From Acidobacteriota bacterium (GTDB lineage Bacteria > Acidobacteriota > Terriglobia > Terriglobales > Acidobacteriaceae), in NCBI GenBank assembly GCA_021811745.1, contig JAJZNH010000589.1, positions 1-6,472 on the forward strand: a DNA stretch of 6,472 bases. The letters run 5' to 3'. Both the position numbers and the translations under genes were made by a program. Each line of letters starts with the position of its first letter. The stretch's first letter is position 1. A model generated the notes under the pieces. The model saw only the letters and a list, made by a program, of their open reading frames with translations. It did no database searches and had not been told where the DNA came from. Of the stretch, positions 6,406-6,472 are shown one piece after another.

Positions 6406-6449
6406 GAGGTGTTTTGCTCGGCCTGCCCAAGCAAGAAGGAATTGTTAAC

Positions 6450-6455
6450 AGCATA
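6450..6455 (-). promoter_or_regulatory. Candidate -10 box upstream of glnD
   Basis: TATGCT on the minus strand matches four of six positions of TATAAT and lies 44 bases before the glnD ATG. Any -35 would lie at or beyond the window edge, so the promoter cannot be completed here. The remaining bases of 6406-6472 hold no gene on either strand. Confidence 0.25.
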
Positions 6456-6472
6456 AGCGATATTGGCCGGAA

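Overview
The window looks like a piece of ordinary bacterial chromosome with high GC in the genes. The protein sequences resemble those of soil Acidobacteriota (Terriglobia-like), but that placement is an impression from sequence style and was not searched. It holds four complete genes and one partial gene. No tRNA, rRNA, CRISPR array, insertion sequence or phage gene is visible.

Layout: (1) 2-529, plus strand, is the 3' part of a COG2085/F420_oxidored-type dinucleotide-binding oxidoreductase whose start lies outside the window. (2) 530-1071 is 542 bases with no credible gene and is the most unusual stretch here. It has a C-rich, G-poor part (about 571-710), then an AT-rich island (about 741-940) containing three same-orientation copies of AATCAATNNNTTA, each a perfect match to the enteric IHF consensus, plus a C5-A-C11 tract. 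(3) 1072-1875, plus strand, is a classical short-chain dehydrogenase/reductase, possibly translated from a leaderless mRNA. (4) 1949-2578, minus strand, is a small membrane-anchored extracytoplasmic protein of unknown function that converges on the SDR gene. (5) 2683-3696, minus strand, is a TalB-type transaldolase with an intact active site. (6) 3808-6405, minus strand, is GlnD, the bifunctional uridylyltransferase/uridylyl-removing enzyme for PII, with nucleotidyltransferase, HD and two ACT domains all present.

On the minus strand the order is glnD, tal, then the unknown protein, with gaps of 111 and 104 bases. These gaps are long enough for separate promoters. A good -10 box (TATTAT) and a strong Shine-Dalgarno sequence sit in front of tal, so tal is probably not wholly dependent on glnD transcription. 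glnD is a nitrogen-signalling gene and tal a pentose-phosphate-pathway gene; no direct functional link between them is evident beyond proximity. The two plus-strand oxidoreductases are separated by the 542-base noncoding stretch and are unlikely to form a simple operon.

No clearly new multi-gene system is present. The item most worth following up is the AT-rich island with its repeated IHF-like sites between the two oxidoreductase genes.
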